Shown here piece by piece: positions 1-10,703 of a stretch of DNA of 64,000 bases. The stretch lies in the NCBI GenBank assembly GCA_903851195.1, contig CAINNJ010000058.1, positions 248,001 to 312,000 of the forward strand. Reading direction: 5' to 3'. This stretch comes from an uncultured Acidobacteriia bacterium. GTDB lineage: Bacteria; Acidobacteriota; Terriglobia; Bryobacterales; Bryobacteraceae. Both the position numbers and the translations under genes were made by a program. The notes below the pieces were generated by a model. The model saw only the letters and a list, made by a program, of their open reading frames with translations, did no database searches and was not told the origin of the DNA. Positions within the stretch are counted from its first letter, which is position 1. The number at the start of each line of letters is the position of its first letter.

Positions 1-170
1 CCCGAAGCGGGCTGCACCGACGCTTCACCGCTTTGTACCAGCCACACAATCGTGGCGTTTCTGCCTGTGACGTTCACGACAAACGGGCCGCCGACGATTT
101 TTTCCGGGGGGGCCTGTCCGGCGGCGGAGACTGCGAACAGCGACGACAGAAGCAGAAGGATGGTTTTCAT
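1..170 (-). CDS. Secreted protein, N-terminal part only (possible metallophosphoesterase)
   Basis: The gene starts at an ATG read on the minus strand at 170 and runs off the left edge, so only about 56 residues are visible. They begin with a clear signal peptide (MKTILLLLSSLFAVSAAGQ), followed by a beta-rich stretch containing GPFVVNVTGRNATIVW. This pattern resembles the fibronectin/purple-acid-phosphatase N-terminal domain that precedes metallophosphoesterase domains in secreted acidobacterial proteins, but the catalytic part lies outside the window, so the function is a guess. It is divergent from the TonB receptor at 308. An overlapping reading frame at 25-219 is rejected because it lacks the signal peptide. 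Confidence 0.5.
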   Translation of the reverse strand, partial: MKTILLLLSSLFAVSAAGQAPPEKIVGGPFVVNVTGRNATIVWLVQSGEASVQPAS

Positions 171-307
171 GAAGCGGCGGGTCAGGCCCGATGATAGCCC
201 CTGCAGATGAACAGATCATAACCGGCGGGTCACAGTCCGGCTACAGTCACGCACCTGTCTTGCGGCGTTCATTCTGCGTTCATGGATGGCCCGCACACTG
301 GAATTAA

Positions 308-3300
308 ATGATCACTTCCAGGTGCTTCCGGGCTGGCCTGCTCACCATTTGTTTAAATTTTTCGCTGGCCGCTCAGGCGGATCGCTCCACACTCGCGGGA
401 ACTGTCAGCGACCCCACGCGAAGCGTGGTGGTTGGCGCGAAGGTAGTCGTGACGTCGCCGGCGACAGGACTTCGGCGCGAGGTCTCTACAGGCGAGACCG
501 GCACTTATCAGCTGCCGTCGCTGCCGGTGGGCAAGTACGACGTGACATTTTCCAAAGAGGGCTTTCGCTCGCAGGCTATCCGGAATGTCGAACTGGAAGT
601 GGGGCTGTCACGCACGCTCGACGTCAGTCTGGAAGTGGGCTCTCTGGCGGAGTCGATTGAAGTCACTGCCGCAGCGGAGACTCTGAATCGCACCTCGGCG
701 GAAGTCGGCGGACTGATTGAAGCCGAGCAGATCCGGTCTCTGCCCGTGAGCGGCCGCAACTGGGCCAGCCTGATGCTGCTCGCGCCGGGCGCCGTCAACT
801 ACGGGGACGGCTCGCAACGCAGTATCCGGTTTAACGGCCATTCGATTGACGACGCCAACTACACCTTCGACGGAATCGATAACAACGGCGTTCAGGAACA
901 GACTCAAAAAGCGGAGACGCGCCTGAATATCGCGCTCGACTCGATTGCCGAGTTTCGTGTGAGCACGGCGGTCTACACGGCGGAGAACGGCGCGGCCGGC
1001 GGTCCGCAGATTCAGGTAGTTTCGAAGACCGGCACCAACAGTTATCACGGCAGCACGTTCTATTCACTGCGAAACGACGCGCTCGACGCCCGTTCGCCTT
1101 TTGACGGCGCCACCATTCCTCCTTTCACCCTGCATCAGTTTGGATCCAGCCTGGGTGGACCGGTCCGGAAGAACAAAGCGTTCTTCTTCATGAACTACGA
1201 AGGTCTGCGGCAGGATCTGGGCATTACCCAGATCAGCTACGTGCCGGATGCGGCTTATCGGGCTAAAGTCATTGCCCAATCGCCGGTGCTGAAGTCTCTC
1301 ATGGACGCTTATCCGGCTGGCCAGAAGCCGCTCGATTCCACGACAGACCAGGTCAATCTGGTGGCCAATAATACCGTTCGCGAAGATTCCGGGATGATCC
1401 GCTTCGATTATCGGTTCAGCGACGCCGACAGCTTTTTCGCTCGCTACAACATCGACGACGTTTATATCGACAATCCGACCGACGCGCTGGGCTCTCACAA
1501 CGTGGTGCCCCACGTGCCGACCAATGCCGTTCTGGCCGAGACGCACATTTTCTCGCAGAACCTGATTAACGAAGCGAAGATCGGCGTGAACCGGGCCAAT
1601 TATCACAATTACAGCTACGGCATCGCGCCGGTCGCCATCAGCGTCTCGTCCGCCTCTTTCAGCAGCCTGACGAATACTTCGCTCGATACCGAAGTCGGGA
1701 CCACGCTGTCGGGAATCGATAATTTCACCTGGGTTCACGGCCGCCATACGATGAAATTCGGCGTGAACGTGATGCGCGTGCGTCTGAATAACTCCGGCAA
1801 CACGCTGACGACGGCCTCGCTCGCCTACGCGAGCACGGACGATTTCATCAATAACAAGGCCTCTTCGGCGACGTATCTGCAGGGTGAGGGCGTGGTGGGG
1901 AATCGCCGCACCTTCTATCAGGGATACGCGCAGGATGAGTACAGAGTATCGCCGACGCTGACTCTCAATCTGGGTCTCCGGTATGAGTTCTACTCCGTCA
2001 GCCACGAAATTCTGAACCGTTCCGCGGTGGTGGATATTAAAGGCTGCGGCGGTTTCTGCCCGAAAGGCACACCGTACTACGATCCGAATACGAAAGACTT
2101 CGGGCCTCGCGTCGGCGCGAGCTGGGCTCCGTCCGCGTTTCACGGCAAGACAGTGATCCGCACGGGCTTCGGCATTTACTACGGCGGCAACCAGAACGAC
2201 GATTTCAGCGATCCGGCGGAGAGCGCCGTGCCGCGCTACTCTCTGTCGTCCAGCGATTTTCCGGCTCTTGCTTATCCGCTTACCGCCTTCCTCGATCCGA
2301 AAAATCAGCTGTTCAGTCCGAAGGCCCTCGACCGTCACCGCAAGGATCTCTATTACGAAAACTGGGATTTTGCGATTCAGCAGGATCTCGGCAAAGACTT
2401 CGTCGGCCAGATTTCGTACATCGGCGGCGAGGGACACCACCTGTTCAGCAAGTACACGGTTAATCTGATCGATCCCGCCACCGGCAAGCGCCCTCTCGCC
2501 AGTTTTGGATCGTTCGGTTTCAAAACCAACGACGGCAACAATAACTTCAACACGCTGCAGGCATCGCTGCAGCGCCGCTTCACGAGAGGGTTCCTGTTCC
2601 AGACCAACTATATGTGGTCACACGGCATCAGCGACGCGTCGATCGGGTCGGGTGAGGCCCTTGCCTTTCAGAATCAGAGTTGCCGCGCCTGCGACCGCAG
2701 CAGCAGCAGTATCGACGTCCGGCATGTGGTGACCCTGAACAGCGTCTACCAGTTGCCCTTCGGACCCGGCAAACAGTTTCTCAGCGGGAACGGGTTGCTC
2801 GGGAAGTTCGTCGGAGGCTGGGAACTGGCGGGCATTTCCAGTGCCCGCACGGGGCTGCCGGTGAATATCACGGTCTCGCGCACGGCGGGCGCGCTGCCCG
2901 ACGGCAACACATCCGGGCAGCGTCCGAATCTTGTGCCCGGCGTGCCGATCTACGCGGCCGATCAGAATATCAACAACTGGTTCAATCCGGCGGCTTTCGC
3001 CGCGCCGGCCAACGGAACCTGGGGCAATCTGGGCCGCTACATCGCGAACGGTCCCGGAGCGTTTGAGATCGATTCCTCGCTGGAGAAGCGGTTCCACTTA
3101 ACGGAGCGGGTAGCCCTGAATTTTCGGGCAGCCGCTTTTAATCTGTTGAATCATCCCGAATATAAGACACCGGGAGCGAGCGTCGGCTCGGTATCCGGGA
3201 ACACGATTAAGACCTCCGCCAGTTTCGGGAGGATTACCGGAATTCTGAATACCGGAGCAACGGGCACGGGAGCGCCGCGGCGCATCGAGTTCATGTTCCG

Positions 3301-3313
3301 CCTGGAGTATTGA
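308..3313 (+). CDS. TonB-dependent receptor, Oar-like, with carboxypeptidase-regulatory-like domain
   Basis: This 1001-residue outer-membrane protein starts with a signal peptide (about residues 1-24). A carboxypeptidase-regulatory-like beta-sandwich follows (about 27-105, opening LAGTVSDPTRSVVVGA). Next come a plug (about 120-240, with RFNGHSIDDANYTFDG) and a long beta-barrel rich in aromatic strand repeats such as FKTNDGNNNFNTLQASLQRRF. The C-terminus ends in RIEFMFRLEY, a normal barrel-terminal strand with an aromatic last residue. Proteins of this family are very numerous in Acidobacteriota and are thought to bind or import large ligands, but no substrate can be read from the sequence. 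The gene is monocistronic and its stop lies only 9 bases from the convergent cysA-like gene. It serves as the intact reference for the decayed relative at 19092. Confidence 0.9.
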   Translation: MITSRCFRAGLLTICLNFSLAAQADRSTLAGTVSDPTRSVVVGAKVVVTSPATGLRREVSTGETGTYQLPSLPVGKYDVTFSKEGFRSQAIRNVELEVGLSRTLDVSLEVGSLAESIEVTAAAETLNRTSAEVGGLIEAEQIRSLPVSGRNWASLMLLAPGAVNYGDGSQRSIRFNGHSIDDANYTFDGIDNNGVQEQTQKAETRLNIALDSIAEFRVSTAVYTAENGAAGGPQIQVVSKTGTNSYHGSTFYSLRNDALDARSPFDGATIPPFTLHQFGSSLGGPVRKNKAFFFMNYEGLRQDLGITQISYVPDAAYRAKVIAQSPVLKSLMDAYPAGQKPLDSTTDQVNLVANNTVREDSGMIRFDYRFSDADSFFARYNIDDVYIDNPTDALGSHNVVPHVPTNAVLAETHIFSQNLINEAKIGVNRANYHNYSYGIAPVAISVSSASFSSLTNTSLDTEVGTTLSGIDNFTWVHGRHTMKFGVNVMRVRLNNSGNTLTTASLAYASTDDFINNKASSATYLQGEGVVGNRRTFYQGYAQDEYRVSPTLTLNLGLRYEFYSVSHEILNRSAVVDIKGCGGFCPKGTPYYDPNTKDFGPRVGASWAPSAFHGKTVIRTGFGIYYGGNQNDDFSDPAESAVPRYSLSSSDFPALAYPLTAFLDPKNQLFSPKALDRHRKDLYYENWDFAIQQDLGKDFVGQISYIGGEGHHLFSKYTVNLIDPATGKRPLASFGSFGFKTNDGNNNFNTLQASLQRRFTRGFLFQTNYMWSHGISDASIGSGEALAFQNQSCRACDRSSSSIDVRHVVTLNSVYQLPFGPGKQFLSGNGLLGKFVGGWELAGISSARTGLPVNITVSRTAGALPDGNTSGQRPNLVPGVPIYAADQNINNWFNPAAFAAPANGTWGNLGRYIANGPGAFEIDSSLEKRFHLTERVALNFRAAAFNLLNHPEYKTPGASVGSVSGNTIKTSASFGRITGILNTGATGTGAPRRIEFMFRLEY

Positions 3314-3322
3314 AAAAGAGCG

Positions 3323-4345
3323 TTATCCTTTCAGGCCGGCCACGTTAAAAGTGGTCAGCCTGCGAGGCGTGACGCTGACCTTTTCTCCGACCTTCAGATC
3401 CAGTTCGCGGAAACGGTCCCGCGTGATTTCCGCTTCGAGCGGCTGCGCGGTATCGTCGCGTTCGAGTTCCAGACGCACCACGGGGCCGGCCGACCCGATG
3501 AACCGGATGCTGGCGATGACGGCTCCGTCGTCCGGGCCACGATTCTCTCCGCGGCGGCTGATCTCCAGTTCAAAGGGCCGGACGTAACCGGAGGCGTGAG
3601 CTTCCGAGCGCCCGTGGAACAGATTCACGTCGCCCAGAAACTGATAGACGAAGGGCGAAGCGGGGTGGTCGTAGACTTCGGTCGGCGTGCCCGTCTGCTC
3701 GATCCGGCCTGTGTTCATGATGGCGACACGGTCGGAGACTTCGAGCGCCTCTTCCTGGTCGTGCGTGACGAAGACGCTGGCCACGTGAAGATTATCGTGC
3801 AGACGCCGCAGCCAGCGGCGCAGTTCCTTGCGAACCTTGGCATCGAGGGCGCCGAAGGGTTCATCGAGAAGCAGCACCCGCGGTTCCACGGCGAGGGCGC
3901 GGGCCAACGCCACGCGCTGCCGCTGCCCACCGGAAAGCTGCGCCGGATACCGGTCGCCCAGCCAGGAGAGCTGAATCAGTTCCAGCAGCCGGTTCACGCG
4001 ATCGCGAATCTCTTTCTCCGGAGGCCGCGTGGCACGGGGGCGGAGCCGCAGGCCGAAAGCGATGTTCTCGAAAACGCTCAGGTGCCGGAAAAGCGCGTAA
4101 TGCTGGAAGACGAAGCCGACGCGGCGGTCTCGCGCCGTTTGGGCCGTGGCGTCCTCATCGTTCAGCCGGATGGAGCCGCTGTCCGGTAAATCCAGGCCGG
4201 CGATGATCCGCAGCAGCGTGGTCTTGCCGGAGCCGGAAGGTCCAAGGAGTGCCACCAGTTCGCCGGTCTCGATTTTCAGACTCACATCGTGCAGGGCTTC
4301 ATACGTTCCGAAGCGTTTTGAAATATGCTCGACTGCAATGCTCAC
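3323..4345 (-). CDS. cysA: Sulfate/thiosulfate ABC transporter ATP-binding protein
   Basis: This is the cytoplasmic ATPase that powers sulfate import through CysT/CysW. The chosen GTG start at 4345 gives 340 residues and overlaps the cysW stop as GTGA, the classic arrangement for translational coupling. It also yields the family-typical N-terminus (V/M)[12 protein letters not shown]. An upstream start at 4369 would add eight residues and a longer overlap, which is less likely. Visible motifs are Walker [10 protein letters not shown], the Q-loop FQHYALF, the ABC signature [15 protein letters not shown], Walker [13 protein letters not shown] and the switch His in [12 protein letters not shown]-terminal TOBE-like regulatory domain follows, from about residue 235. 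It is the last gene of the operon porin-sbp-cysT-cysW-cysA. Confidence 0.95.
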   Translation of the reverse strand: MSIAVEHISKRFGTYEALHDVSLKIETGELVALLGPSGSGKTTLLRIIAGLDLPDSGSIRLNDEDATAQTARDRRVGFVFQHYALFRHLSVFENIAFGLRLRPRATRPPEKEIRDRVNRLLELIQLSWLGDRYPAQLSGGQRQRVALARALAVEPRVLLLDEPFGALDAKVRKELRRWLRRLHDNLHVASVFVTHDQEEALEVSDRVAIMNTGRIEQTGTPTEVYDHPASPFVYQFLGDVNLFHGRSEAHASGYVRPFELEISRRGENRGPDDGAVIASIRFIGSAGPVVRLELERDDTAQPLEAEITRDRFRELDLKVGEKVSVTPRRLTTFNVAGLKG

Positions 4346-5166
4346 GGCGTTCCTCGTCCCGTCTTCCACTCGAGAAGCTTCTTCAGGCCCAGGGTGACCA
4401 CGGCGATCACGCTGAGCAGAGAGGCGACGGCGAAAGCTCCGGCGTAGTTGTATTCGTTATAGAGAATTTCCACATGAAGGGGCAGCGTATTCGTTTCGCC
4501 CCGGATGTGTCCTGACACCACGGACACGGCCCCGAACTCGCCCAGAGCGCGCGCGGTGCAGAGGACGACGCCGTAGAGCAGGCCCCACCGGATGTTCGGC
4601 AGCGTGACCCGAAAGAACATTTGCCAGCCGCTGGCTCCGAGCACCAGCGCGGCCTCCTCTTCCTCGATCCCCTGGGACTCCATGAGCGGGATGAGTTCCC
4701 GGGCAACGAACGGAAAGGTCACGAAGATGGTGGCCAGAATGATGCCGGGCACCGCGAAGACGATGTGGATGTCGTACTTTTCCAGCCATGGTCCGAACCA
4801 TCCGCCGGCGCCGAAGAGAAGGATGAAAATCAGACCGGAGATCACGGGGGACACGCCGAACGGAATGTCGATGAGGCTCACCAGAATATCCCGGCCTCTG
4901 AAGCGGAATTTCGCGATGACCCATGCCGCGGCGATTCCGAAGATCATGTTGAGCGGGACCGCAATGCCGACGGCCAGCAGAGACAGTTTGATGGCCGAGA
5001 GGGTATTCGGGTCCGAAACCGCTGTCAGATACGCAGCCCAGCCTTTATCGAAAGCCTGGACGAACACGGCAATCAGGGGCAGCGCGATGAACGCGCCCAG
5101 CGCCGCTATGGCGAGCAGCGTTAACGTCCACTGCACGGCCATGGGATCTCTTCTGCCGCGATCCAT
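4342..5166 (-). CDS. cysW: Sulfate ABC transporter permease CysW
   Basis: This inner-membrane permease has 274 residues and about six hydrophobic segments. The family-typical stretch [15 protein letters not shown] is present, as is the EAA loop ([21 protein letters not shown] region) that contacts the CysA ATPase. A conserved [14 protein letters not shown] segment also matches sulfate permeases. Its ATG overlaps the cysT stop as TAATG at 5164-5168 and its stop overlaps the cysA start as GTGA, so the three genes are translationally coupled. With CysT it forms the channel that accepts sulfate from the binding protein encoded two genes upstream. Confidence 0.95.
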   Translation of the reverse strand: MDRGRRDPMAVQWTLTLLAIAALGAFIALPLIAVFVQAFDKGWAAYLTAVSDPNTLSAIKLSLLAVGIAVPLNMIFGIAAAWVIAKFRFRGRDILVSLIDIPFGVSPVISGLIFILLFGAGGWFGPWLEKYDIHIVFAVPGIILATIFVTFPFVARELIPLMESQGIEEEEAALVLGASGWQMFFRVTLPNIRWGLLYGVVLCTARALGEFGAVSVVSGHIRGETNTLPLHVEILYNEYNYAGAFAVASLLSVIAVVTLGLKKLLEWKTGRGTP

Positions 5167-6011
5167 TACAACTGATCCGCTTCCATGAACCGGCGCGTGC
5201 GCCGCTGCAGAATATTGATACCGAGCAGGAGGAGGAACGAAGAAAGCAGCATAACCACGGCGATGGCGGTGGCGCCCGCGTAATCGTATTGTTCGAGTTT
5301 CGTCACGATGAGCAGCGGGACGATTTCCGTTTTCATCGGCAGGTTTCCGGAAATGAAAATAACGGATCCATACTCGCCCAGGGCGCGCGCGAAAGCCATG
5401 GCAAAGCCGGTGAGCAGCGCCGGGCCGACCATGGGGAAGATGACGCGCGTGAACACCTGCAGGCGGCTGGCGCCAAGGCTGGAGGCCGCCTCTTCCAGTT
5501 CCCGGTCGGCGTCCGCCAGGACGGGCTGCACACTGCGCACCACAAAGGGAAGTCCGATAAACGTCAGCGCCACCACCACGCCCAGAGGCGTGAAGGCGAC
5601 TTTGATTCCCAGCGGCACCAGATAACGTCCCAGCCAGCCGTTCTCCGTGTAGAGACTGGTCAGGGCGATCCCGGCCACCGCGGTAGGCAGCGCGAAGGGA
5701 AGGTCCACCAGGGCGTCGCAGAAGGCTTTTCCCGGGAAGTCATATCGCACCAGAACCCAGGCGATCAGGAAGCCCGCGGCGGCGCTGACGATCCCCGCGA
5801 TAAACGAAGCCCCGAAACTCAGCCGGTAAGCAGCCATGACGTTGGGGGCTGTCACCGTCCGCCATAAGTGCTCCCAACTCGATGAAACAGACTTCAGAAA
5901 GACCGCGCTCAGCGGGATGAGCACGATCAGGCAGAGATAGAGGACCGTATAACCCAGCGCCGGCCCGAAACCCGGCAGGATACTGGCGCGCTTCAGAAAA
6001 GAATTGCTCAT
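5166..6011 (-). CDS. cysT: Sulfate ABC transporter permease CysT
   Basis: This second permease subunit of the sulfate importer has 281 residues and about six membrane segments. Family hallmarks are [19 protein letters not shown] with the following TENGWLG, the EAA loop [21 protein letters not shown], and [15 protein letters not shown]. Its ATG overlaps the stop of the sulfate-binding protein gene as ATGA (6008-6011), and its TAA overlaps the cysW ATG. It heterodimerises with CysW to form the transmembrane pathway. Confidence 0.95.
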   Translation of the reverse strand: MSNSFLKRASILPGFGPALGYTVLYLCLIVLIPLSAVFLKSVSSSWEHLWRTVTAPNVMAAYRLSFGASFIAGIVSAAAGFLIAWVLVRYDFPGKAFCDALVDLPFALPTAVAGIALTSLYTENGWLGRYLVPLGIKVAFTPLGVVVALTFIGLPFVVRSVQPVLADADRELEEAASSLGASRLQVFTRVIFPMVGPALLTGFAMAFARALGEYGSVIFISGNLPMKTEIVPLLIVTKLEQYDYAGATAIAVVMLLSSFLLLLGINILQRRTRRFMEADQL

Positions 6012-7009
6012 GTTCCGGGAGTGTAGATTTTGTCGAAAACACCGCCATCGTCAAAATGGCGCTTCTGCGCTTTCTGCCAGCCGCCGAACAGCTCCGCGAT
6101 GGTGAACAGAGTCAGTTTCGGAAAGCGGTCCGCGTACTTCGCGGCGATTTGCGGAGACTGCGGCCGGTAGTAATTCTTCGCCGCGATCTCCTGCCCTTCG
6201 TCGGAGTAAAGGAATTCGAGATACGCCTTCGCGACCGCGGCCGTGCCATGTTTCGCGGCCACTTTATCCACCACGGCAACGGGTGGTTCGGCCAGGATGC
6301 TCATCGTGGGAGTGACAACCTCGACTTTGTTTGTGCCCAGTTCGTTCAGAGCCAGATACGCTTCGTTCTCCCACGAAAGCAGCACGTCGCCGATCCCGCG
6401 CTGCGCAAAAGTGGTGGTGGAACCGCGCGCGCCGGAATCCAGCACGGGCACGTTCTTATACAGTTTGGTCACGAAGTCTTTCGCCTTGCCGTCGTCGCCG
6501 TTGTTCTTTTTCAGCGCGTATCCCCAGGCGGCGAGATAAGACCAGCGCGCGCCGCCGGAACTCTTCGGGTTCGGCGTAATCACGGCGACCCCAGGCTTCA
6601 CGAGATCGTCCCAGTCTTTGATGTGCTTCGGATTGCCCTTGCGCACGAGGAAAACGATCGTGGACGTGTACGGCGTGCTGTTGTTGGGCAGGCGCGTCTG
6701 CCAGTTGGCGGGCAGCAGATGCCCCTTCTCAGCCAGCACGTCGATGTCGTAAGCGAGCGCCAGCGTCACCACGTCGGCGGGCAGGCCGTCGAGAACGGAC
6801 CGGGCCTGTTTGCCCGAGCCGCCGTGCGACTGGCTGATCTGCACGTCGACGCCGTTCTTCGCTTTCCATTGTTTTGCAAACGCCGCGTTGACCTGGCTGT
6901 ACAGTTCGCGCGTGGGATCGTAAGAGACGTTCAGCAACTTCACGGGTCCGGCCGCGATTAAAGCAAGGACGGACGCGAGTGCCGCGATGGTGAGGTTTCG
7001 AATCTGCAT
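6008..7009 (-). CDS. sbp: Periplasmic sulfate-binding protein
   Basis: This is the periplasmic receptor that captures sulfate and delivers it to CysT/CysW. The longest open frame starts at 7171, but the added 54 residues are low-complexity and Arg-rich and lie over the porin gene. I therefore place the start at the ATG at 7009, which gives 333 residues opening with the signal peptide [20 protein letters not shown]. Family signatures are [17 protein letters not shown] at the mature N-terminus, [12 protein letters not shown] in the anion-binding loop, [13 protein letters not shown], and [12 protein letters not shown]. It sits 11 bases after the porin gene and overlaps cysT by four bases. Confidence 0.93.
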   Translation of the reverse strand: MQIRNLTIAALASVLALIAAGPVKLLNVSYDPTRELYSQVNAAFAKQWKAKNGVDVQISQSHGGSGKQARSVLDGLPADVVTLALAYDIDVLAEKGHLLPANWQTRLPNNSTPYTSTIVFLVRKGNPKHIKDWDDLVKPGVAVITPNPKSSGGARWSYLAAWGYALKKNNGDDGKAKDFVTKLYKNVPVLDSGARGSTTTFAQRGIGDVLLSWENEAYLALNELGTNKVEVVTPTMSILAEPPVAVVDKVAAKHGTAAVAKAYLEFLYSDEGQEIAAKNYYRPQSPQIAAKYADRFPKLTLFTIAELFGGWQKAQKRHFDDGGVFDKIYTPGT

Positions 7010-7020
7010 GGTGTGTTCGT

Positions 7021-8394
7021 CTAAATAAAGTTGAGCTGGAAACGGCCGAGAATCACGTGTTCGGGCAGCCTGTTGCCGCCCGCCGGGAGGCCGCCTTCGA
7101 AGGTGGTGCTGCCGTAATCGAGCGTCAGCCGCACCAGGCGATTGAGATACCAGTTCACGCCGCCCACCCACTCGTGAGCCCTGCGGGGACTCTTCGTGGG
7201 ATCCACGAAGCCGTAATCGTAGAGGCCCCTCTCACCGGCGAAATCGCCCACGCGCAGCGCCAGTTCCACGGCGCCCCAGCCGTGATGCAGGGGATCGAAG
7301 GCGTGTTTCGGCGTCGGCGAGGAGAAGCTCTTCAATTCGCCGGTGAGGATCCAGGAAAACTCCGTCTGCCAGGACCGGTAGGCCACCGTGCGGCGAAGCG
7401 AGGCTTTCTGAAGTCCTTCTTCGGTGAGCCCGTACTCGCCTAAGAAACCGAAGGAGCCCAGGTAGTAATAGGCTTGCGGCGCGAGGCGGGTCCGGTGTCC
7501 GGCTGCACTCACGCCGCTGGCGAAGGTGACGAACGTGTTCTGTCCGACCGTTTTATAAGACGGCAAGGCCACGCCGTCCACATTGCCGCCCGATGCGCCG
7601 AGACCAAAGGCCAATCCGCGCAGTGGACTTTTCTCGGTCGGGAGGAAAGGCGTAAGCAGGAGGCGTCCCGCGTAATCCCGGTGGCTGCTGGGGGAGGAGT
7701 CGCTCAGACCGTTGTCCGGGACGCCGTTGAACACCCCGATCTGATAGTTCGCGCGACGCCCGGCCAGATCCCCGGAAAACTGGAAGCCGATATCGCGGCT
7801 GGGGACAAGAAGGGTCGGCAGCCCGCGTTCCGCGAAGCTGGTGTCGTCGTCCGACTGCAGCCGTTCCAGGCCAACGGGCGGCTTGAATTTGCCTGCCCGG
7901 AGACTGAGGTGCGGGATGTAATTCAGCTGGATATAAGCGTCGTAAATGACGGTGTTGCCCTGTCCGAAATCGGGGCGGAAGAAGTAGTCGACGTTCTTGT
8001 AGACAGTGCCCGAAAAGGTGGGGCGGACGCGGCGCAGGAGGAGTTGGTCGGTCAGGCCGGCGTTGCCGCCGCCGGTGAAGGTTCGGGCGTCCACCTGGAG
8101 ATCGGCCCCGATCTTCAGCGAGAAATTCTTATCGTTGGAGCGGATGGTGAACCCGCTGGTGTCGGCGGTAACGGAAGCGGCCGTTTTCGCCTTCTCGATA
8201 TTCTCTTCTTCCTTCAACTCCGTTTTACGCGCCGAAACGCGGAGAAGCTGCTCCAGTTCTTCGACCCGCTTTTCCAGCGCCTGGATGCGTTCTTCCTGCG
8301 ACTTCGCTCCTGTGTCGGGAGGCTGACACCAGGAGAGGGGCGGAGCCATTGTCAGAAAGAAAAGCCCAGTCAGGGAAGCAAGCGATTTCGCCAT
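7021..8394 (-). CDS. Outer-membrane porin of the OprO/OprP type
   Basis: The predicted protein has about 457 residues from the ATG at 8394. A TTG five codons upstream (8409) is possible but less likely. It opens with a signal peptide ([13 protein letters not shown]...), then a coiled-coil trimerisation-like segment (about 30-65, [18 protein letters not shown]). A 16-strand-type barrel follows, with family-typical [20 protein letters not shown] and [20 protein letters not shown]. OprP-type porins are anion-selective. As first gene of the sulfate operon it most plausibly passes sulfate or organosulfonates across the outer membrane. That substrate assignment is inferred from context, not seen in the protein. 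Confidence 0.85.
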   Translation of the reverse strand: MAKSLASLTGLFFLTMAPPLSWCQPPDTGAKSQEERIQALEKRVEELEQLLRVSARKTELKEEENIEKAKTAASVTADTSGFTIRSNDKNFSLKIGADLQVDARTFTGGGNAGLTDQLLLRRVRPTFSGTVYKNVDYFFRPDFGQGNTVIYDAYIQLNYIPHLSLRAGKFKPPVGLERLQSDDDTSFAERGLPTLLVPSRDIGFQFSGDLAGRRANYQIGVFNGVPDNGLSDSSPSSHRDYAGRLLLTPFLPTEKSPLRGLAFGLGASGGNVDGVALPSYKTVGQNTFVTFASGVSAAGHRTRLAPQAYYYLGSFGFLGEYGLTEEGLQKASLRRTVAYRSWQTEFSWILTGELKSFSSPTPKHAFDPLHHGWGAVELALRVGDFAGERGLYDYGFVDPTKSPRRAHEWVGGVNWYLNRLVRLTLDYGSTTFEGGLPAGGNRLPEHVILGRFQLNFI

Positions 8395-8414
8395 AGATAC
8401 CAAAGCCAATAGAG

Positions 8415-8446
8415 ATTATCATGATTGCTTTGGCTTGGAATGTCAA
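8415..8446 (-). promoter_or_regulatory. Putative sigma70-type promoter of the sulfate operon
   Basis: Read on the minus strand, a perfect TTGACA (8441-8446) is followed after 18-19 bases by an ATGATA/TGATAA box (8416-8422). This lies 20-50 bases before the porin start codon. The -10 match is only fair, so the exact transcription start is uncertain. Confidence 0.45.
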
Positions 8447-8448
8447 GT

Positions 8449-8462
8449 TCTCCTATAGGAGA
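8449..8462. promoter_or_regulatory. 14-bp perfect palindrome abutting the -35 box (putative operator)
   Basis: TCTCCTATAGGAGA is a perfect inverted repeat, two bases upstream of the TTGACA box of the sulfate operon. The position fits a dimeric regulator of sulfur uptake. CCTAT/ATAGG half-sites recall Rrf2- or LysR-type operators, but the regulator is not identifiable here. Confidence 0.45.
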
Positions 8463-8523
8463 TAAGGCTCCGGGGTTTGGGCGCAGGTTTAGGCAGTTCC
8501 CCGCGTGTGGCGCCGAGCCTTGT

Positions 8524-10697
8524 TCAGGAGGCGATTTCGCTGGCTACAGGGGCTTCCGCTAGGCCCCTTCCTCTTCGAAGCATACGGGAAGGCGACAAAC
8601 TATTCGCGACGCCGGCCACCAGGCCAAGACTGTAGATGGTGAGCGCGGAAGCCACCCCAAAGTGCAGAAAAAATACGCCGCCGACAGTGGCGGCCGAAGG
8701 GGCGAAGGAAATTGCATAATTGTTCTGCATATTTCCCTTATATTGATTCCCGAGCGAGAACAAATAGTCCAGCGCGCGCAGGGAACCGCCCATCAGCACA
8801 ATCTGCGCGGTGTCCGTGGCCAGCGTGGTGGCGCCGCGAAGGGAAATGGAGACATCGGCCTGCTGCAATGCGATCGCATCGTTGATGCCGTCGCCGACAA
8901 AGCAGACCTTCCTGCCTTCCGCCTGCAGTTGTTTCACCAGGTCGGCCTTCCGCTCCGGAAGCGTGCCGGCAAAATAGTTGTCCACTCCCAGGCTTTCGGC
9001 CAGAGTTCTGGTCGGTTGTTCGTGGTCGCCTGAAATGATGTAGAGCTTCCGGTTCGACTTCTTCAGCTGCGAGACGACGTGGCGCGCTTCGGGCCGAACG
9101 CCTGGCGCAAGCTCAATGGCCCCCGCCAACCGGTCGCCGATTCCGATCAGCACGAGGGAGTGACCCTGCTCATGCACCCGCGACTCCAGTTCCGGGAAAG
9201 ATTCGGGCATGGAAATGCCCTCGTCGCTTAAAAAACGACCACTGCCGACCCGCACCACCTGGCCTTCAATAGTCGCTTTGATGCCGAAGCCCGTCGCGTA
9301 CTCGGCCTCGGTGAAGCCGGCCAGGTCCAATTTTTGGGCCGCAGCCGCAAGGACGATCGCACGGGCAATCGGATGGGACTGGCGCTGTTCGGCGGCGGCG
9401 GCCAACCGCAGGATGTCGTGTTCCTGCCGGCCGCCGTAGACGTGTATCCGGTCCACCCGCGGCTGTTCGAGAGTCAGGGTGCCGGTCTTATCGAAAACAA
9501 TGGTGTCGATCGAGGACAGGCGCTCCAGCGCTCCTGCCTCCTTGATCAGCACTCCGTTTTCCGCGGCAACACGCAAAAAGCTCAACATGCTGAGAGGGCC
9601 CAGAACCCGCAGGTCGTAGCCGGGACTGTTCAGCAGGATCGCCAGACCGCTTTTGAAGCCGAGCCACGGCGCGGTTACGGCTGAGAGGCCAAGAGTCGGG
9701 ACGACCCACCGGTCGCCGATGGCGGAGCTCTTCGTCTCGAATGTTTGTTTGTAAGAGGCCGTGCGCGCGAGGATCCCCGCGATCCGGGCGGCGAGAGTCG
9801 CCTTGCCGGTTCGTTCTACCCGGATTACAATCCGGCCGGCCAGCACCACGGTGGCGGCCATGACCGCGTCGCCGGGGCCTTTCTCCGCGGGTTGCGCCTC
9901 ACCGGTCAACAGCCGCTGGTCGACGGACGCCGTGCCCTCCGCGATCTCCCCGTCAACGGGGATCACCTGTCCGGCACCCACCACCACGAGGTCCCCCGCC
10001 GCGAGGTGGGCGAACGGTATCTCCACCTCACTGTCCTGCGAGAGGATCCAGACCTTCGCGGGCTGTTTGTCATAGACATCGACCATGCTCCTTAGCGAGC
10101 GGTCCTCCATCTTATGAATCAACAGGTGCGCGAAGCCGAGCGCGGTGGTCATCAGAGACAGCACGAAGAAGTCGCCGAGCAGCACGACGCCATCAGATCC
10201 ATTGTCGAGGCCGTCGGCCTGCGCTTTGTTTTCAGATCCTCGTAGCCCTTTTTCAGATAGGGCGCTGTTGTATACAACAGGCCCGGCAGGCTCAGCAAAA
10301 TCAAAGGCGGATAGACGAACCGCGCGGCTGTGGTTACGCCGAGGGTGATCACCGAAACACCGAACTGAACCTGCGCCTGTTGTTCTTCTTCGGGCGCCCC
10401 GGCAGAGACCGGAACGCCCGCATCGGTGGCTAACTCCGCGAGTTGCCGGTCGCGTTCCGTGCCCACGAGAGGCTGCACGATCCGGTTTGCCATGTTGCGC
10501 ACATCCGCCTGCAAATTGCGGACATCGGTCTGAATGCTGCGGCCGGTCTGCTTCAGGACCGCAATGAATGGCAATCCGGAAGCGGCGTGCAGTGTCCGGC
10601 TCGCCAGGCCGCGCTTTTGCGGTTGACGGCCTTTCGTCACCGCGAAAACCGAGCCACCCGCGGCGGCGCCTGCCAGCAAAAAGGGAATGTGTAACAT
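8524..10697 (-). pseudogene. Cation-transporting P-type ATPase lacking CPx motif, frameshifted
   Basis: The N-terminal part reads from the ATG at 10697 (MLHIPFLLAGAAAGGS) to about 10190. The rest continues in another frame to the stop at 8524. The best join lies where STMDLMA in the first frame passes to VVLLGDFFVLSLMTTALG in the second, consistent with loss of one base. It is either a true frameshift or a sequencing error. The rest is well preserved: LTGEAQPAEKG, the phosphorylation site DKTGTLT, RQSHPIARA and GDGINDAIALQQ. The membrane helix that normally carries CPC/CPx reads SPGYDLRVLGPLSML instead, so metal type is not predictable. It is 6 bases after the imine-reductase-like gene and is a paralogue of the intact ATPase at 22690. 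The much longer open frame that starts at 10953 is an artefact covering the neighbouring gene. Confidence 0.75.
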
Positions 10698-10703
10698 GTC
10701 GAC

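Noticed and set aside
1064-2440. 458-residue minus-strand open frame
   Set aside because: It is antisense to the intact TonB receptor, Arg-rich, and arises from high GC at third positions.
7010-7171. 54-residue extension of the sulfate-binding protein
   Set aside because: It would hide the signal peptide and overlap the porin gene.
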